Positions 35,661-46,284 are shown, counted from the first letter of the stretch. The stretch is 64,000 nucleotides of DNA from Gammaproteobacteria bacterium (GCA_018813765.1 JAHJBC010000006.1:558001-622000); one strand, 5' to 3'. The notes: generated from the letters alone by a model not told the origin. Numbers and translations: made by a program.

Positions 35661-37064
35661 ATGAGCGCAAAAACCTTATACGACAAACTCTGGGATTCTC
35701 ACGTGGTGCGGCAGGATGCCGACGGCACCGCGCTGATCTATATCGACCGTCAACTGGTGCATGAAGTCACCAGCCCGCAGGCCTTCGAGGGCCTGAAGCT
35801 GGCGCAGCGCAAGCCCTGGCGCACCGCGTCGATGCTGGCTGTGCCGGACCACAATGTGCCGACCACTAACCGTGCCGCGGGCATCGCCGACCCGATCTCG
35901 CGCCTGCAGGTGGAGACGCTGGACGCCAACTGTGCCGAGTATGGCGTGGTCGAATTCAAGATGAACGACATCCGTCAGGGCATCGTGCATGTGATTGGCC
36001 CCGAGCAGGGCGCGACCTTGCCGGGCATGACGGTGGTGTGCGGCGACTCGCACACCAGCACGCACGGTGCATTCGCCGCGCTGGCGCACGGCATCGGCAC
36101 CTCCGAGGTCGAGCATGTGATGGCGACACAGTGTCTTGTGGCCAAGAAATCGAAAGCCATGTTGGTTAAGGTCGATGGCGCGCTGGGGAAAGGCGTGACC
36201 GCCAAGGACATCGCGCTGGCGGTGATCGGCAAGATCGGCACCGCGGGCGGTACCGGCTATGCCATCGAGTTCGCGGGCAGCGCGATCCGTGGCTTGAGCA
36301 TGGAAGGTCGCATGACCTTGTGCAACATGGCCATCGAGGCCGGTGCGCGCGCCGGTATGGTGGCCTGCGACGACACCACCATCGAATACGTGAAGGGCCG
36401 TCCATTCGCGCCGCAGGGCGAGAACTGGGACAAGGCGGTTGCCTACTGGAAGACGCTGCACAGCGATGCCGGGGCGAAGTTCGACGCGACGGTGGAACTG
36501 GCTGCCGCACAGATCAAGCCGCAAGTGACCTGGGGCACCTCGCCCGAGATGGTGACGGACATCGACGGTTGCGTGCCCGACCCCGCATCCGCACCGGATG
36601 CCGTCAAGCGCGGCGACTGGGAGCGCGCACTGGCCTACATGGGGCTGAAGGCGAACACCCCCATTACCGAGATAACGATCGACAAGGTGTTCATCGGTTC
36701 CTGCACCAACGGCCGCATCGAGGACATGCGTGCTGCCGCAGCGGTGGCCAAGGGCAAAAAAGTCGCCGCCAACGTGAAGCTGGCGATGGTGGTGCCCGGC
36801 TCCGGTCTGGTGAAGGCGCAGGCCGAACAGGAAGGGCTGGACAAGATACTCGTCGCGGCAGGTTTCGAGTGGCGCGATCCGGGTTGTTCGATGTGTCTGG
36901 CGATGAACGATGACCGTCTGGAACCGGGCGAGCGTTGCGCGGCCACGTCCAATCGCAACTTCGAAGGGCGTCAGGGGCAGGGCGGACGCACGCACCTGGT
37001 CAGTCCCGCGATGGCGGCGGCGGCGGCGATTGCCGGACATTTCGTCGATGTCAGCAAGGAGTAA
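35661..37064 (+). CDS. leuC: 3-isopropylmalate dehydratase large subunit
   Basis: LeuC with LeuD isomerises 2-isopropylmalate to 3-isopropylmalate in leucine synthesis, using a [4Fe-4S] cluster. The protein has 467 residues, with [12 protein letters not shown] at the start, [40 protein letters not shown] and [13 protein letters not shown]; the cluster cysteines in GSCTNGR and CSMC are present. The ATG at 35661 is the usual family start; an extension to 35589 is rejected. A short gene sits between it and leuD. Confidence 0.97.
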   Translation: MSAKTLYDKLWDSHVVRQDADGTALIYIDRQLVHEVTSPQAFEGLKLAQRKPWRTASMLAVPDHNVPTTNRAAGIADPISRLQVETLDANCAEYGVVEFKMNDIRQGIVHVIGPEQGATLPGMTVVCGDSHTSTHGAFAALAHGIGTSEVEHVMATQCLVAKKSKAMLVKVDGALGKGVTAKDIALAVIGKIGTAGGTGYAIEFAGSAIRGLSMEGRMTLCNMAIEAGARAGMVACDDTTIEYVKGRPFAPQGENWDKAVAYWKTLHSDAGAKFDATVELAAAQIKPQVTWGTSPEMVTDIDGCVPDPASAPDAVKRGDWERALAYMGLKANTPITEITIDKVFIGSCTNGRIEDMRAAAAVAKGKKVAANVKLAMVVPGSGLVKAQAEQEGLDKILVAAGFEWRDPGCSMCLAMNDDRLEPGERCAATSNRNFEGRQGQGGRTHLVSPAMAAAAAIAGHFVDVSKE

Positions 37065-37067
37065 ACG

Positions 37068-37334
37068 ATGAAACGGATTTTGATATTGCTTGCTTTCCTG
37101 TTCATGGCGCAGGGCGCGCTGGCCGAGGAGAAGGGTGTCGTCGACAAGGCGGGCGAAACCGTCGAGAAGGGCGGAAAAGCCGCTGGTAAAGGTCTGAAGA
37201 AAGGCGGCGAAGTGGTTGCCAAGGGCGTCGAAAAGGGCGGCAAGGCCACCGTCAAGGGATTGAAGAAGGCCGGCGAGTGGATAGGCAAGAAACTGCAAAC
37301 CGGCGGTGAAAAACTGGAAGAGGCGAGCAAGTGA
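37068..37334 (+). CDS. Small secreted amphipathic-repeat protein inside the leuCD operon
   Basis: The protein has 88 residues, with a signal peptide likely cut after ALA-19 ([13 protein letters not shown]). The mature 69 residues are a run of related units built on KGxxKGGxxxxKG ([39 protein letters not shown]), Lys/Gly-rich and amphipathic, resembling entericidin-like or LEA-like proteins. There is no lipobox cysteine. It starts three bases after leuC and its stop overlaps the leuD start (TGATG), so it is co-translated with the leucine genes. Its function is unknown. Confidence 0.75.
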   Translation: MKRILILLAFLFMAQGALAEEKGVVDKAGETVEKGGKAAGKGLKKGGEVVAKGVEKGGKATVKGLKKAGEWIGKKLQTGGEKLEEASK

Positions 37335-37972
37335 TGCGCAAGTTCTCATTACTGGATGGATTGGTGGTGCCGTTGGATAGGGCCAATGTGGATACCGACG
37401 CGATTATCCCCAAGCAATTCCTCAAGTCGATCAAACGATCCGGCTTCGGTCCAAACGCGTTCGACGAATGGCGTTATCTCGACCACGGCGAGCCGGGCAT
37501 GGACAACAGCAAGCGGATTCCCAACCAGGGATTCGTGCTCAACCAGCCGCGCTATCAGGGCGCGCAGATATTGTTGGCGCGCGAGAACTTCGGCTGCGGC
37601 TCCTCGCGCGAGCATGCGCCGTGGGCGCTGGAAGACTATGGCTTCCGCGTCATCATCGCGCCGAGCTATGCCGACATCTTCTTCAACAACTGTTTCAAGA
37701 ACGGTCTGTTGCCGATCAAACTTGATGCGGACAAGGTAGATGCCTTGTTCAAGGCAGTGGCGGCGAAGGATGGTTACAAGCTCAAGGTCGACCTCGAGCA
37801 GCAAACCATCACCGCGCCGGACGGCACGGTGTACCAATTCGAGGTGGACGCCTTCCGCAAGCACTGCCTGTTGAACGGGCTGGACGACATCGGCCTGACC
37901 TTGCAGCATGTGGACGAGATCAAGGCGTTCGAGGTGAAACACAAGGCGGCGCAGCCCTGGCTGTTCGCTTGA
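37334..37972 (+). CDS. leuD: 3-isopropylmalate dehydratase small subunit
   Basis: LeuD supplies the swivelling substrate-binding domain of isopropylmalate isomerase. The protein has 212 residues: [22 protein letters not shown], the [18 protein letters not shown] loop, [18 protein letters not shown]. The ATG at 37334 overlaps the preceding small gene's stop. It is followed 48 bases later by leuB. Confidence 0.97.
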   Translation: MRKFSLLDGLVVPLDRANVDTDAIIPKQFLKSIKRSGFGPNAFDEWRYLDHGEPGMDNSKRIPNQGFVLNQPRYQGAQILLARENFGCGSSREHAPWALEDYGFRVIIAPSYADIFFNNCFKNGLLPIKLDADKVDALFKAVAAKDGYKLKVDLEQQTITAPDGTVYQFEVDAFRKHCLLNGLDDIGLTLQHVDEIKAFEVKHKAAQPWLFA

Positions 37973-38020
37973 AGCGCAATTCATAAATTTTGGGTTTAAT
38001 TTGAGAATGGGAATCGGGAA

Positions 38021-39085
38021 ATGAAGATCGCAGTATTGCCGGGTGACGGCATCGGACCGGAGATCGTCGCGCAAGCGGTGAAGGTGTTGGAAGCGTTGCG
38101 CAGCGACGGCCTGAAGATCGAAATGGAGCATGCGCACATTGGCGGTGCGGGATACGACGCGGCGAAGGATCCGTTGCCGGAGGCGACGCTGAAGCTGTCG
38201 AAAGAATCCGATGCCGTGCTGCTCGGCGCTGTGGGTGGTTATCAATATGACAACCTGCCGCGTCCGATGCGTCCGGAGCAAGGTCTGTTGCGCATCCGCA
38301 AGGGCCTGGGCCTGTTCGCCAACCTTCGTCCGGCGATGGTTTATCCCGAACTGGTCAATGCCTCCACGCTACGCTCTGACATCGTGTCCGGTCTGGACAT
38401 CATGATCCTGCGCGAATTGACCGGCGACATCTACTTCGGCCAGCCGCGCGGCATCCGCACGCTGGACAACGGCGAACGCCAGGGCTTCGATACCATGCAT
38501 TACAGCGAGTCGGAGATACGCCGCGTGGCGCATGTCGGTTTCCAGATCGCGATGAAGCGCAACAAGAAGCTGTGCTCGGTGGACAAGGCCAACGTGCTGG
38601 ATACCAGCATGTTCTGGCGCGAGATCGTCACCGAAGTGGCGAAGGAGTATCCGCAGGTCGAAACGTCGCACATGTATGTGGACAACGCCGCGATGCAACT
38701 GGTGCGCGCACCCAAGCAGTTCGACGTGATCCTCACCGGCAACATCTTCGGCGACATTCTGTCGGACGAGGCGTCGATGCTGACCGGTTCCATCGGCATG
38801 TTGCCGTCGGCTTCGCTGGATTCGAACAATAAGGGCTTGTATGAACCGTGCCACGGTTCCGCGCCCGATATCGCGGGCAAGGATATGGCCAATCCGTTGG
38901 CCACCATCCTGTCGGTGGCGATGATGATGCAGTACACCTTCGCGCGCCCCGATCTTTCGCAACGCATCGAGGGAGCTGTGCGCAAGGTGTTGCAGCAAGG
39001 TCTGCGCACCGGCGACATCTACGAGGATGGCAAGCAGAAGGTCGGCTGTGCCGCAATGGGCGATGCGGTGGTTGCGAGCTTGTAG
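38021..39085 (+). CDS. leuB: 3-isopropylmalate dehydrogenase
   Basis: LeuB oxidatively decarboxylates 3-isopropylmalate with NAD+ to give 2-oxoisocaproate. The protein has 354 residues with [39 protein letters not shown], the [14 protein letters not shown] substrate loop and the NAD/Mg site [26 protein letters not shown], ending in the nucleotide loop [12 protein letters not shown]. It is the third leucine gene of the operon; a repeat element sits between it and asd. Confidence 0.97.
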   Translation: MKIAVLPGDGIGPEIVAQAVKVLEALRSDGLKIEMEHAHIGGAGYDAAKDPLPEATLKLSKESDAVLLGAVGGYQYDNLPRPMRPEQGLLRIRKGLGLFANLRPAMVYPELVNASTLRSDIVSGLDIMILRELTGDIYFGQPRGIRTLDNGERQGFDTMHYSESEIRRVAHVGFQIAMKRNKKLCSVDKANVLDTSMFWREIVTEVAKEYPQVETSHMYVDNAAMQLVRAPKQFDVILTGNIFGDILSDEASMLTGSIGMLPSASLDSNNKGLYEPCHGSAPDIAGKDMANPLATILSVAMMMQYTFARPDLSQRIEGAVRKVLQQGLRTGDIYEDGKQKVGCAAMGDAVVASL

Positions 39086-39146
39086 CACGTAGCTCGTAGC
39101 AGGTAGCCAAACCGGTTCAGCTACAAGCTACCGGCTACAAGCTTGT
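39077..39146. repeat. AGCTTGTAGC inverted repeat family, copy between leuB and asd
   Basis: It starts inside the last codons of leuB (GAGCTTGTAGCACG), where the TAG stop of leuB is part of the repeat. The core GTAGCCAAACCGGTT and right arm GCTACAAGCTACCGGCTAC are nearly identical to 30786-30875. As an RNA it can form a hairpin between the two operon genes. Confidence 0.8.
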
Positions 39147-39161
39147 TATAAGGAGATTCAA

Positions 39162-40265
39162 ATGAAAGTAGGTCTGATCGGTTGGCGCGGTATGGTGGGT
39201 TCGGTGCTCATGCAACGCATGCGCGAAGAAAAGGATTTCGATCTCATCGATGCGGTGTTCTTCACCACCTCCAACGTTGGCGGCGCAGCGCCAGCCGAGG
39301 GCAAGGGCGTGCCGCTGAAGGATGCGATGGACATCAACGAGCTGAAGGCGATGGATGTCATCATCTCCTGCCAGGGCGGCGACTACACGACTGCCATATT
39401 CCCCAAGCTGCGCGCTGCCGGCTGGAACGGCTATTGGATCGATGCGGCCTCCACACTGCGCATGGAAAAGGATGCGGTCATCATCCTCGATCCGGTCAAC
39501 CTCGACCTCATCAAGAAGTCGCTGGCGAACGGCGGCAAGAATTTCATCGGCGGCAACTGCACCAACAGCATCCTGCTGATGGGCTTAGGCGGTTTGTTCC
39601 ATGCCGGTCTGGTGGAATGGGTATCGTCCATGACTTATCAGGCGGCATCCGGTGCGGGTGCGCAGAATATGCGCGAACTGCTGAACCAGATGGGTGTGGC
39701 GCATGCTTGTGTGGCCGACCTGCTCGCCGATCCAAAATCGGCGATCCTGGATATCGACCGACGTTTGGCGGAGAGACTGCGTTCTGCGGAGATGCCGACC
39801 GAGAATTTCGGCGTTCCGTTGGCGGGCAGCCTGATACCGTGGATCGACAAGCAGCTCGACAACGGCCAGTCCAAGGAAGAGTGGAAGGGGCAGGCCGAGG
39901 TCAACAAAATCCTGGGTACGGAAAAACGTATCCCGGTTGACGGTTTGTGTGTGCGCATCGGCGCGATGCGCTGCCATAGCCTGGCGTTGACGCTCAAGTT
40001 GAAGAAGGATGTGCCGTTGAGCGAGATAGAAGCGCTCATCAAGGGCGGCAATCCCTGGGTCAAGTTTGTGCCTAACCAGCGCGATTTGTCGGTGCGTGAG
40101 TTGACGCCGGTTGCCGTGACCGGCAAGCTGGACGTGGCTGTGGGGCGCGTGCGCAAGATGGAACTGGGACCGGAATATGTAAGCGCTTTCGTGTGCGGTG
40201 ACCAGTTGCTGTGGGGGGCGGCGGAGCCGCTGCGCCGCATGTTGCGCATCCTGCAGGACAGGTAA
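39162..40265 (+). CDS. asd: Aspartate-semialdehyde dehydrogenase
   Basis: Asd reduces aspartyl phosphate to aspartate semialdehyde, feeding lysine, diaminopimelate, threonine and methionine synthesis. The protein has 367 residues with the NADP site [18 protein letters not shown], the active cysteine in [33 protein letters not shown] and [16 protein letters not shown]. It belongs to the gammaproteobacterial-type Asd subgroup by these motifs. A TAAGGAGA ribosome site precedes it. Confidence 0.96.
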   Translation: MKVGLIGWRGMVGSVLMQRMREEKDFDLIDAVFFTTSNVGGAAPAEGKGVPLKDAMDINELKAMDVIISCQGGDYTTAIFPKLRAAGWNGYWIDAASTLRMEKDAVIILDPVNLDLIKKSLANGGKNFIGGNCTNSILLMGLGGLFHAGLVEWVSSMTYQAASGAGAQNMRELLNQMGVAHACVADLLADPKSAILDIDRRLAERLRSAEMPTENFGVPLAGSLIPWIDKQLDNGQSKEEWKGQAEVNKILGTEKRIPVDGLCVRIGAMRCHSLALTLKLKKDVPLSEIEALIKGGNPWVKFVPNQRDLSVRELTPVAVTGKLDVAVGRVRKMELGPEYVSAFVCGDQLLWGAAEPLRRMLRILQDR

Positions 40266-40389
40266 CGGAAGAGGTAAAACCTGTTTTTAACTGGCGGTTA
40301 AAGCGTGAACTTAATGGGAAAGTGAGCTTGCATCACTAACCCTATGATGTTAATCTGAATAACGTCTGGGAAAATAAAAGGGTGGCGGC

Positions 40390-43008
40390 GTGCTGAAATC
40401 ACTACTAAAAGTATCTGGATATCTTGCCTTTGTGGCTTGGTCTGGCATCGCATGCGCCGCAGGTTTGGGTGGCATTAATGTCACATCGGCACTCGGCCAA
40501 CCGCTGAAAGCGGAGATCGAAATGGTCTCCGTAGACAAGATCGATAAATCGACGCTTACCGCCAAACTGGCCTCTGCTGAGGCATTCAAGAACGCAGGTG
40601 TGGATTATCCCTACAACCTGCCAAAGCTTACCTTCAAGATCGACAAGCGCACAGACGGCACTCCTTACGTCAATGTCACCACATTGCAACCGGTGAATGA
40701 GCCCTTCGTTACCATGCTGGTCGAATTGAGCTGGTCTTCCGGCAAGTTGCTGCGCGAGTACACGTTCCTGCTCGATCCGCCCGAATTCATGGCGGCTCAG
40801 CCCAAGGCAGAAGAAGTCAAACCCATCGAACCCATCCTGGTTGAGCCAGTCGCTGTCGCGGCCCCGGTTCAGCCCGAACCTGCCATCTCCGAGCCGACAC
40901 TTGAGCCGGTCGCCGTTGAAGCGGAGCCTGTTGCCGCTGAGCCGGTGGCGGAAAAAGAAACTCCAGCCGAGATGGCTCCTCCTGCCGAGCAGGCTCCGAC
41001 CGAGCAGGTGCAGGAAAGCGCGCCCGCCGAGCCTGCGATCCTGACGCAGGATGCGTTGAGCAAGGAAGAGGCGCTGGCCGAAGAGGTTCCGCTGGAACAG
41101 GAGTCCATCACCGTTCTGCGCGGCGATTCCCTGAGCAAGATCGCTGCCCAGGTCAAGCCGGCAGATGTCAGCCTGGAGCGCATGCTGGTCGCGTTGTACC
41201 GTGAGAATGCAGGCGAGTTCGACGCCCATAATATGAACCGCATCCGCGCCGGCAAGATATTGAAGATGCCCTCGGCCGATGCAATCGCCATGCAACCGCA
41301 AGCCGATGCTGAAGAGCTCATCCGCGTGCAGGCTGCCGACTGGAACGTCTATCGCCAGAAACTGGCTGCTGCACGGACGGCCGCCGCCGAGCGTGCCGAC
41401 AAGCAGGAAGCAGCCGGCAAGATCGATACGGTCGTGACCGACAAGGCCGCGTCCGACGGGGAAGCAGCCAAGGAAGTGCTGAAGCTGTCCAAGGGCGAAG
41501 CGCCCGGCGACAAGGCTGTAGGCGCCGGAAAGGCCACTGCGCAGGAAAAGGATGTCGCCAAGGAAGAAGAAGCGATCGCCAAAGCCAAAGCGTTGAAGGA
41601 AGCGCAGGAGCGCACCGCGATCCTGGAAAAGAACGTCAAGGACATGCAGCGTCTGGCCGAGCTGAAGAAGCAAGCTGCGGCTGCATCGGCCCCGGCTCCG
41701 GCACCTGTGGCCGCAGTTGAAGCTGCCTCTGCGCCGCAGGCGGCAAAACCCAAACCCAAAGTCAAGCCCAAGGTCGAGGCGCCCAAGGTTGTCGAACAGC
41801 CTTCGCTGATGGATCAGTTGTTGGGCGATCCGATGTATATGGCGGGTGGCGCAGTATTGCTGCTACTTCTGGGCGGAGCCGGGTTCTTCGTGGCGCGTCG
41901 CGGCAAGCAGGGTGGCAAGAAGAAAGCGGCTCCTGTTGCGATAGCGGCGGAAGATGAGGGCAGCGTCACCGGACGGATTACGGCACCGGTCGTTTCTTCG
42001 CCTGACACCGGAGACTTCACCCAGGCGGCATCGGCTCCTGCCGCCCCGCCTGCGGATACCGAAGAGGTGGATCCTATCGGCGAGGCGGACCTGTTCCTGA
42101 CCTTTGGGCGTGACGCGCAGGCCGAAGAGGTGCTGAAAGAGGCTTTGAGCAAGAACCCGAACAACATCCCGGTCAAACTAAAACTGCTGTCCATCTACGT
42201 CAGCCGCAAGGACACCAATTCCTTCTATAGTTATGCGCGCGAGATCAAGGAATCCGGGGATGAATCTGCCTGGGAGCAGACGGCCAGGATGGGGCGCGAG
42301 TTGGAGCCCAGCAATCCATTCTACGGCGGCGATGGTGCAGCCGCTCCGGTCGTTGAAGCAAAACCCGCCGAGGCACCGGGAGTAGACTTCGATCTCGGCT
42401 TCGGGGCGCCGGAAAAGGCAGCACCGAGTTTCGGCAGCCAGAATACGGTTGTTCTTGACACGCCTTCGCAGGAAAGCACCACCATCATGTCGGCCGAATC
42501 TTTGCGCGCTGCCGCGCAGGAAACTCCGATGGATTTCGATATCACCGGAACAAATCCCGGCGTCACAGTGGTGGACCGCTCTCAGGAAGTGACTTCCACG
42601 CTTAACATGGACGATCTGGTGTTCGATGTGACAGCGACTCATCCAAAAGTGCCGGTTCCGCCTGCGCCGGCTGCTGTGGCAGCCCCCGCAGCCCCGGCCG
42701 ATGACGGTATGACTTTCACGCTGGATTTCCCCACCGATGTGCAGAAAACCGAGACGGCCCCGGCCGCTATGGATATCGGCTTGGGCGAGATCAATCTGAA
42801 TCTGGACAACCTCGGGGCGTCGTCGGCTGCGCCTTCCGCCGACGGCAAGGATGAGCAGTGGCACGAGGTCGCTACCAAGCTCGATCTTGCCAAGGCGTAT
42901 CAGGAAATGGGCGATGTAGCCGGAGCGCGCGAGATCCTCGAAGAAGTGTTGCGTGATGGCGATGAGCAGCAGAAGGAGGCGGCTCAGACCCTGATGCAGC
43001 AGTTGTAA
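40390..43008 (+). CDS. fimV: FimV-like polar peptidoglycan-binding protein
   Basis: FimV organises type IV pili and polar signalling. The protein has 872 residues from the GTG at 40390. It has a signal peptide (GYLAFVAWSGIACA), the FimV N-domain (GLGGINVTSALGQPLKAEIEMV), a Pro/Glu-rich stretch, a LysM domain near residues 235-300 (ITVLRGDSLSKIAAQVKP), a coiled coil (ERTAILEKNVKDMQRLAELKK), a membrane span (MYMAGGAVLLLLLGGAGFFVA), and a cytoplasmic part with TPR (ADLFLTFGRDAQAEEVLKEAL) ending in the conserved FimV tail (LDLAKAYQEMGDVAGAREIL). It precedes truA as in many betaproteobacteria. Confidence 0.92.
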   Translation: MLKSLLKVSGYLAFVAWSGIACAAGLGGINVTSALGQPLKAEIEMVSVDKIDKSTLTAKLASAEAFKNAGVDYPYNLPKLTFKIDKRTDGTPYVNVTTLQPVNEPFVTMLVELSWSSGKLLREYTFLLDPPEFMAAQPKAEEVKPIEPILVEPVAVAAPVQPEPAISEPTLEPVAVEAEPVAAEPVAEKETPAEMAPPAEQAPTEQVQESAPAEPAILTQDALSKEEALAEEVPLEQESITVLRGDSLSKIAAQVKPADVSLERMLVALYRENAGEFDAHNMNRIRAGKILKMPSADAIAMQPQADAEELIRVQAADWNVYRQKLAAARTAAAERADKQEAAGKIDTVVTDKAASDGEAAKEVLKLSKGEAPGDKAVGAGKATAQEKDVAKEEEAIAKAKALKEAQERTAILEKNVKDMQRLAELKKQAAAASAPAPAPVAAVEAASAPQAAKPKPKVKPKVEAPKVVEQPSLMDQLLGDPMYMAGGAVLLLLLGGAGFFVARRGKQGGKKKAAPVAIAAEDEGSVTGRITAPVVSSPDTGDFTQAASAPAAPPADTEEVDPIGEADLFLTFGRDAQAEEVLKEALSKNPNNIPVKLKLLSIYVSRKDTNSFYSYAREIKESGDESAWEQTARMGRELEPSNPFYGGDGAAAPVVEAKPAEAPGVDFDLGFGAPEKAAPSFGSQNTVVLDTPSQESTTIMSAESLRAAAQETPMDFDITGTNPGVTVVDRSQEVTSTLNMDDLVFDVTATHPKVPVPPAPAAVAAPAAPADDGMTFTLDFPTDVQKTETAPAAMDIGLGEINLNLDNLGASSAAPSADGKDEQWHEVATKLDLAKAYQEMGDVAGAREILEEVLRDGDEQQKEAAQTLMQQL

Positions 43009-43026
43009 GCCGCATTAGCTGAACGA

Positions 43027-43054
43027 ACGGCAGCCGGCTAAGGCTGCCGTTTTT
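43027..43054 (+). terminator. Intrinsic terminator after fimV
   Basis: ACGGCAGCC (43027-43035) pairs perfectly with GGCTGCCGT (43042-43050) around GGCTAA, followed by TTTT. It is a classic Rho-independent terminator 18 bases after the fimV stop. Confidence 0.9.
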
Positions 43055-43070
43055 CTTTGGTGAACATGAG

Positions 43071-43688
43071 ATGAGGCAAGTGCATCCCACAGTGCGGATA
43101 TTGCTCTGGATTATGCTGGTGTTGCTGGCGCAACGCTGCCAGCCACTATGGCTGCTGGCGCTGTGCCTGCTGACCGTCATTGTCGCGCTCAGGCTGGATC
43201 AGGCGCAGTTCCTGCGCTTGATGCGCCGCACGCGCTGGATCGCGTTCTCGCTGCTGCTGATCTATGCCTGGGCCACCCCGGGCGCTGCATTGTGGAATGC
43301 CCTTGGCGGCCTCTCTCCCACCCATGAAGGTCTGCTGGATGGCGCGCTGCAATTGGGACGCTTATTGTGTGCCCTGGCCAGCCTGGCAATCCTGCTTGCC
43401 ACCCTGACGCAGGAGCGACTCATCGGTGGCTTGTATGCGTTGGCCTATCCTTTGCGTTTGTTCGGATTGTCGCGCGAACGTTTCGCGGTGCGGCTGGCGT
43501 TGACGCTGGAATATGCCGAGGCAGCCATGCAGGACACCGCAAAGGATTGGCGCGCGACCATTGGCCGGGCCATGACTTCAACCGGGGGTGGCACGTCGCA
43601 CATCGAATTACAGCGCCAGCGTTACGGTTTGCTTGATGTCCTGCTGCTTGCCGCAGGTGTGGCCGTGCTGGCGGGAGTATGGCGATGA
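43071..43688 (+). CDS. CbiQ/EcfT-like transmembrane protein
   Basis: The protein has 205 residues with several membrane spans (ILLWIMLVLLAQRCQPLWLLALC, WIAFSLLLIYAWATPG, LLCALASLAILLATLT, LLDVLLLAAGVAVLAG). The layout resembles EcfT/CbiQ transmembrane components of ECF vitamin or metal transporters, including a C-terminal part with a coupling-helix-like LTLEYAEAAMQDTAKDW. No EcfA ATPase or substrate-binding S component is nearby, so the transporter role is unproven. It overlaps truA by ATGA. Confidence 0.65.
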   Translation: MRQVHPTVRILLWIMLVLLAQRCQPLWLLALCLLTVIVALRLDQAQFLRLMRRTRWIAFSLLLIYAWATPGAALWNALGGLSPTHEGLLDGALQLGRLLCALASLAILLATLTQERLIGGLYALAYPLRLFGLSRERFAVRLALTLEYAEAAMQDTAKDWRATIGRAMTSTGGGTSHIELQRQRYGLLDVLLLAAGVAVLAGVWR

Positions 43689-44461
43689 GGATCGCGCTGG
43701 GCGTGGAATACGACGGCAGCGGCTACAACGGCTGGCAGAGCCAGCCCGATGTGCCGAACGTGCAGGATGCGCTGCAAACGGCGTTGAGCCAGATCGCGGG
43801 CGAGAGCATCGCCGTTCTTGCCGCCGGTCGCACCGATACCAGCGTGCATGCGCTGGAACAGGTCATCCATTTCGACACCAACACCAAGCGCCCCCTTTCC
43901 GCTTGGGTGCGCGGCACGAATGCGCTGCTACCAAAGGATATCGCCGTGCTGTGGGCGCATCCTGTTTCGGACGAATTTCATGCGCGTTTCTCGGCGCAGG
44001 CGCGCAGCTACCAGTATGTGCTGATCAACCGACCCTCGCGCAGCGCCGTGCACCACGGCAAAGTGGGCTGGTTCCATTTGCCGCTGGATGTGGCTGCGAT
44101 GCGCGAGGCTGCTCAATACCTTCTGGGCGAACACGATTTCAGTGCGTTCCGCTCCTCGCAATGCCAGGCCAAGACGCCGGTGAAGAACCTTGCGCAGCTC
44201 GACATCCGCCAGCAGGGCGACACCATCGTCCTCGATCTGACGGCCAACGCCTTTTTGCACCATATGGTGCGCAATATCCTCGGTTGTCTGCTGTATGTGG
44301 GCAAGGGCAAACATCCGCCGGAATGGGTGGGCGAGGTGCTGACAGGCGCGGACCGCAAGTTCGCCGCCCCGACCTTTGCGCCGGATGGTCTGTATCTGCG
44401 CCATATCACCTACGACAGGAAGTGGGGCCTGCCGCAAGGTACAATGCCGCCTCGTGCCTGA
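43685..44461 (+). CDS. truA: tRNA pseudouridine synthase TruA
   Basis: TruA makes pseudouridine at tRNA positions 38-40. The protein has 258 residues from the ATG at 43685, which overlaps the preceding stop; an ATG at 43679 is an alternative. It begins MRIALGVEYDGSGYNGWQSQ and carries the catalytic Asp in AAGRTDTSVHALEQV, with RFSAQARSYQYVLINRP and FLHHMVRNILGCLLYVGKG. Confidence 0.95.
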   Translation: MRIALGVEYDGSGYNGWQSQPDVPNVQDALQTALSQIAGESIAVLAAGRTDTSVHALEQVIHFDTNTKRPLSAWVRGTNALLPKDIAVLWAHPVSDEFHARFSAQARSYQYVLINRPSRSAVHHGKVGWFHLPLDVAAMREAAQYLLGEHDFSAFRSSQCQAKTPVKNLAQLDIRQQGDTIVLDLTANAFLHHMVRNILGCLLYVGKGKHPPEWVGEVLTGADRKFAAPTFAPDGLYLRHITYDRKWGLPQGTMPPRA

Positions 44462-44474
44462 ATCAAGAATCGCC

Positions 44475-45095
44475 ATGACCCGGATCAAGATATGCGGCAT
44501 CACCCGCGAGCAGGATGTGCTGACTGTCGCCGACAGCGGTGCGGATGCGCTCGGGCTGGTGTTCTACGAGAAAAGTCCGCGTCACGTTGTCGCAGAACAA
44601 GCCGCGCAGTTGGCAGGCGCTGTCCCGCCGTTCGTTACCGTGGTGGGTCTGTTCGTGAACCCAACTGCGGCCTACGTAAGCGAAGTGCTGGCAAAAGTCC
44701 CGCTGGACGTATTGCAGTTCCACGGCGAGGAAACAGCCGAGTTCTGCCGCCAGTTCGGCAGGCCCTACCTGAAGGCGATACGGGTCAAGGCGGGGGTGGA
44801 TTTGGTAGAATGCGCGGCCCGTTATGCTGACGCTCAGGGCTTGTTGCTGGATGCCTATGTGGAAGGCACACAGGGCGGCACGGGCGAATCGTTCGACTGG
44901 GCGCTGATCCCGCAGAAGTTGCCCTTGCCGGTGATCCTGTCCGGCGGCTTGCATGCGGGCAATGTGGCGCAGGCGATCGAACAAGTCAGGCCTTACGCGG
45001 TGGACGTGTCCAGCGGCGTGGAGGCGAGCAAGGGAATCAAGGATGCGGCGAAGGTCGCCGCATTCATCAAAGAGGTCAAGAGCATTGAGTTATAA
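44475..45095 (+). CDS. trpF: Phosphoribosylanthranilate isomerase
   Basis: TrpF converts phosphoribosylanthranilate to CdRP in tryptophan synthesis. The protein has 206 residues with [15 protein letters not shown] (catalytic Cys), [23 protein letters not shown], and the phosphate loops [14 protein letters not shown] and [16 protein letters not shown]. The ATG at 44475 is chosen. Its end overlaps the TTG start of trpB by 11 bases. Confidence 0.95.
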   Translation: MTRIKICGITREQDVLTVADSGADALGLVFYEKSPRHVVAEQAAQLAGAVPPFVTVVGLFVNPTAAYVSEVLAKVPLDVLQFHGEETAEFCRQFGRPYLKAIRVKAGVDLVECAARYADAQGLLLDAYVEGTQGGTGESFDWALIPQKLPLPVILSGGLHAGNVAQAIEQVRPYAVDVSSGVEASKGIKDAAKVAAFIKEVKSIEL

Positions 45096-46284
45096 CTATC
45101 CAGACAGCAGCGGCCACTTCGAGCAGTTCGGCGGCATCTACATGGCCGAGACGCTCATTCCGGCCGTGGAAGAGCTGCGCCAGCAGTACCTGCGTTTCCG
45201 CGACGATCCAGAATTCAAGGCCGAGTTCGCCTATGAACTGAAACATTATGTCGGCCGCCCCAGCCCGATCTATCACGCCAAGCGCCTATCAGACAGCTTG
45301 GGTGGTGCGCAGATATATCTCAAACGCGAAGACCTCAACCACACCGGCGCGCACAAGATCAACAACGCCATCGGCCAGGCGCTGCTGGCAAAGCGCATGG
45401 GCAAGAAGCGCGTCATCGCCGAGACCGGCGCGGGCATGCACGGCGTGGCCACCGCCACCGTGGCCGCGCGCTTTGGCATGGAATGCATCGTCTACATGGG
45501 CGCGGAAGACATCCAGCGCCAGGCGCCCAACGTGTTCCGCATGAAGTTGCTGGGTGCGACCGTGGTGCCGGTGGAGAGCGGTTCGAAGACGCTCAAGGAC
45601 GCCTGCAACGAAGCCATCCGCGACTGGGTCACCAACGTCGAGAACACCTTCTACATCTTCGGCACAGCAGCGGGGCCGCACCCGTATCCGATGATGGTGC
45701 GTGACTTCCAGTGCGTGATCGGCAACGAAGCCAGGGTGCAGATGCCCGAGATGATCGGGCGCCAGCCGGATGCGGTGATCGCCTGCGTGGGCGGCGGCTC
45801 CAATGCCATCGGCCTGTTCTATCCCTACATCGAAGAAAAAAATGTGCAGATCATCGGTGTGGAAGCGGGCGGTCACGGCATCGCCAGCGGATCACATGCC
45901 GCACCCCTTACCGGCAACGCCAAGGTCGGCGTGCTGCACGGAAATAAAGTCTATTTGATGCAGGACGAGAACGGCCAGATCATCGAGACGCATTCCATCT
46001 CCGCCGGACTGGATTACCCCGGCGTCGGCCCCGAGCATTGTCTGCTGAAGGATCTAGGTCGTGCGCAATATGTCGCCATCAATGACGACGAAGCGCTGGC
46101 TGCGTTCGACTCGCTGTGCCGTTTCGAAGGCATCATCCCCGCACTGGAATCCAGCCACGCGCTGGCGCATGCGATCAAGATTGCGCCGGGCATGGGCAAG
46201 GACAAGGTGTTGCTGGTGAATCTGTCCGGTCGCGGCGACAAGGACATGAACACGGTGGCGCGCATCAAAGGGATCACGCTATGA
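45085..46284 (+). CDS. trpB: Tryptophan synthase beta subunit
   Basis: TrpB joins indole and serine using PLP. The protein has 399 residues. No ATG occurs at the expected start; the TTG at 45085 gives the family-like N-terminus [26 protein letters not shown] and has AGAGG upstream, so a TTG start inside the end of trpF is most likely. The PLP lysine is in [13 protein letters not shown], the PLP phosphate loop is [10 protein letters not shown], and GRGDKDMNT is near the end. It overlaps trpA by ATGA. Confidence 0.95.
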   Translation: MSYNYPDSSGHFEQFGGIYMAETLIPAVEELRQQYLRFRDDPEFKAEFAYELKHYVGRPSPIYHAKRLSDSLGGAQIYLKREDLNHTGAHKINNAIGQALLAKRMGKKRVIAETGAGMHGVATATVAARFGMECIVYMGAEDIQRQAPNVFRMKLLGATVVPVESGSKTLKDACNEAIRDWVTNVENTFYIFGTAAGPHPYPMMVRDFQCVIGNEARVQMPEMIGRQPDAVIACVGGGSNAIGLFYPYIEEKNVQIIGVEAGGHGIASGSHAAPLTGNAKVGVLHGNKVYLMQDENGQIIETHSISAGLDYPGVGPEHCLLKDLGRAQYVAINDDEALAAFDSLCRFEGIIPALESSHALAHAIKIAPGMGKDKVLLVNLSGRGDKDMNTVARIKGITL

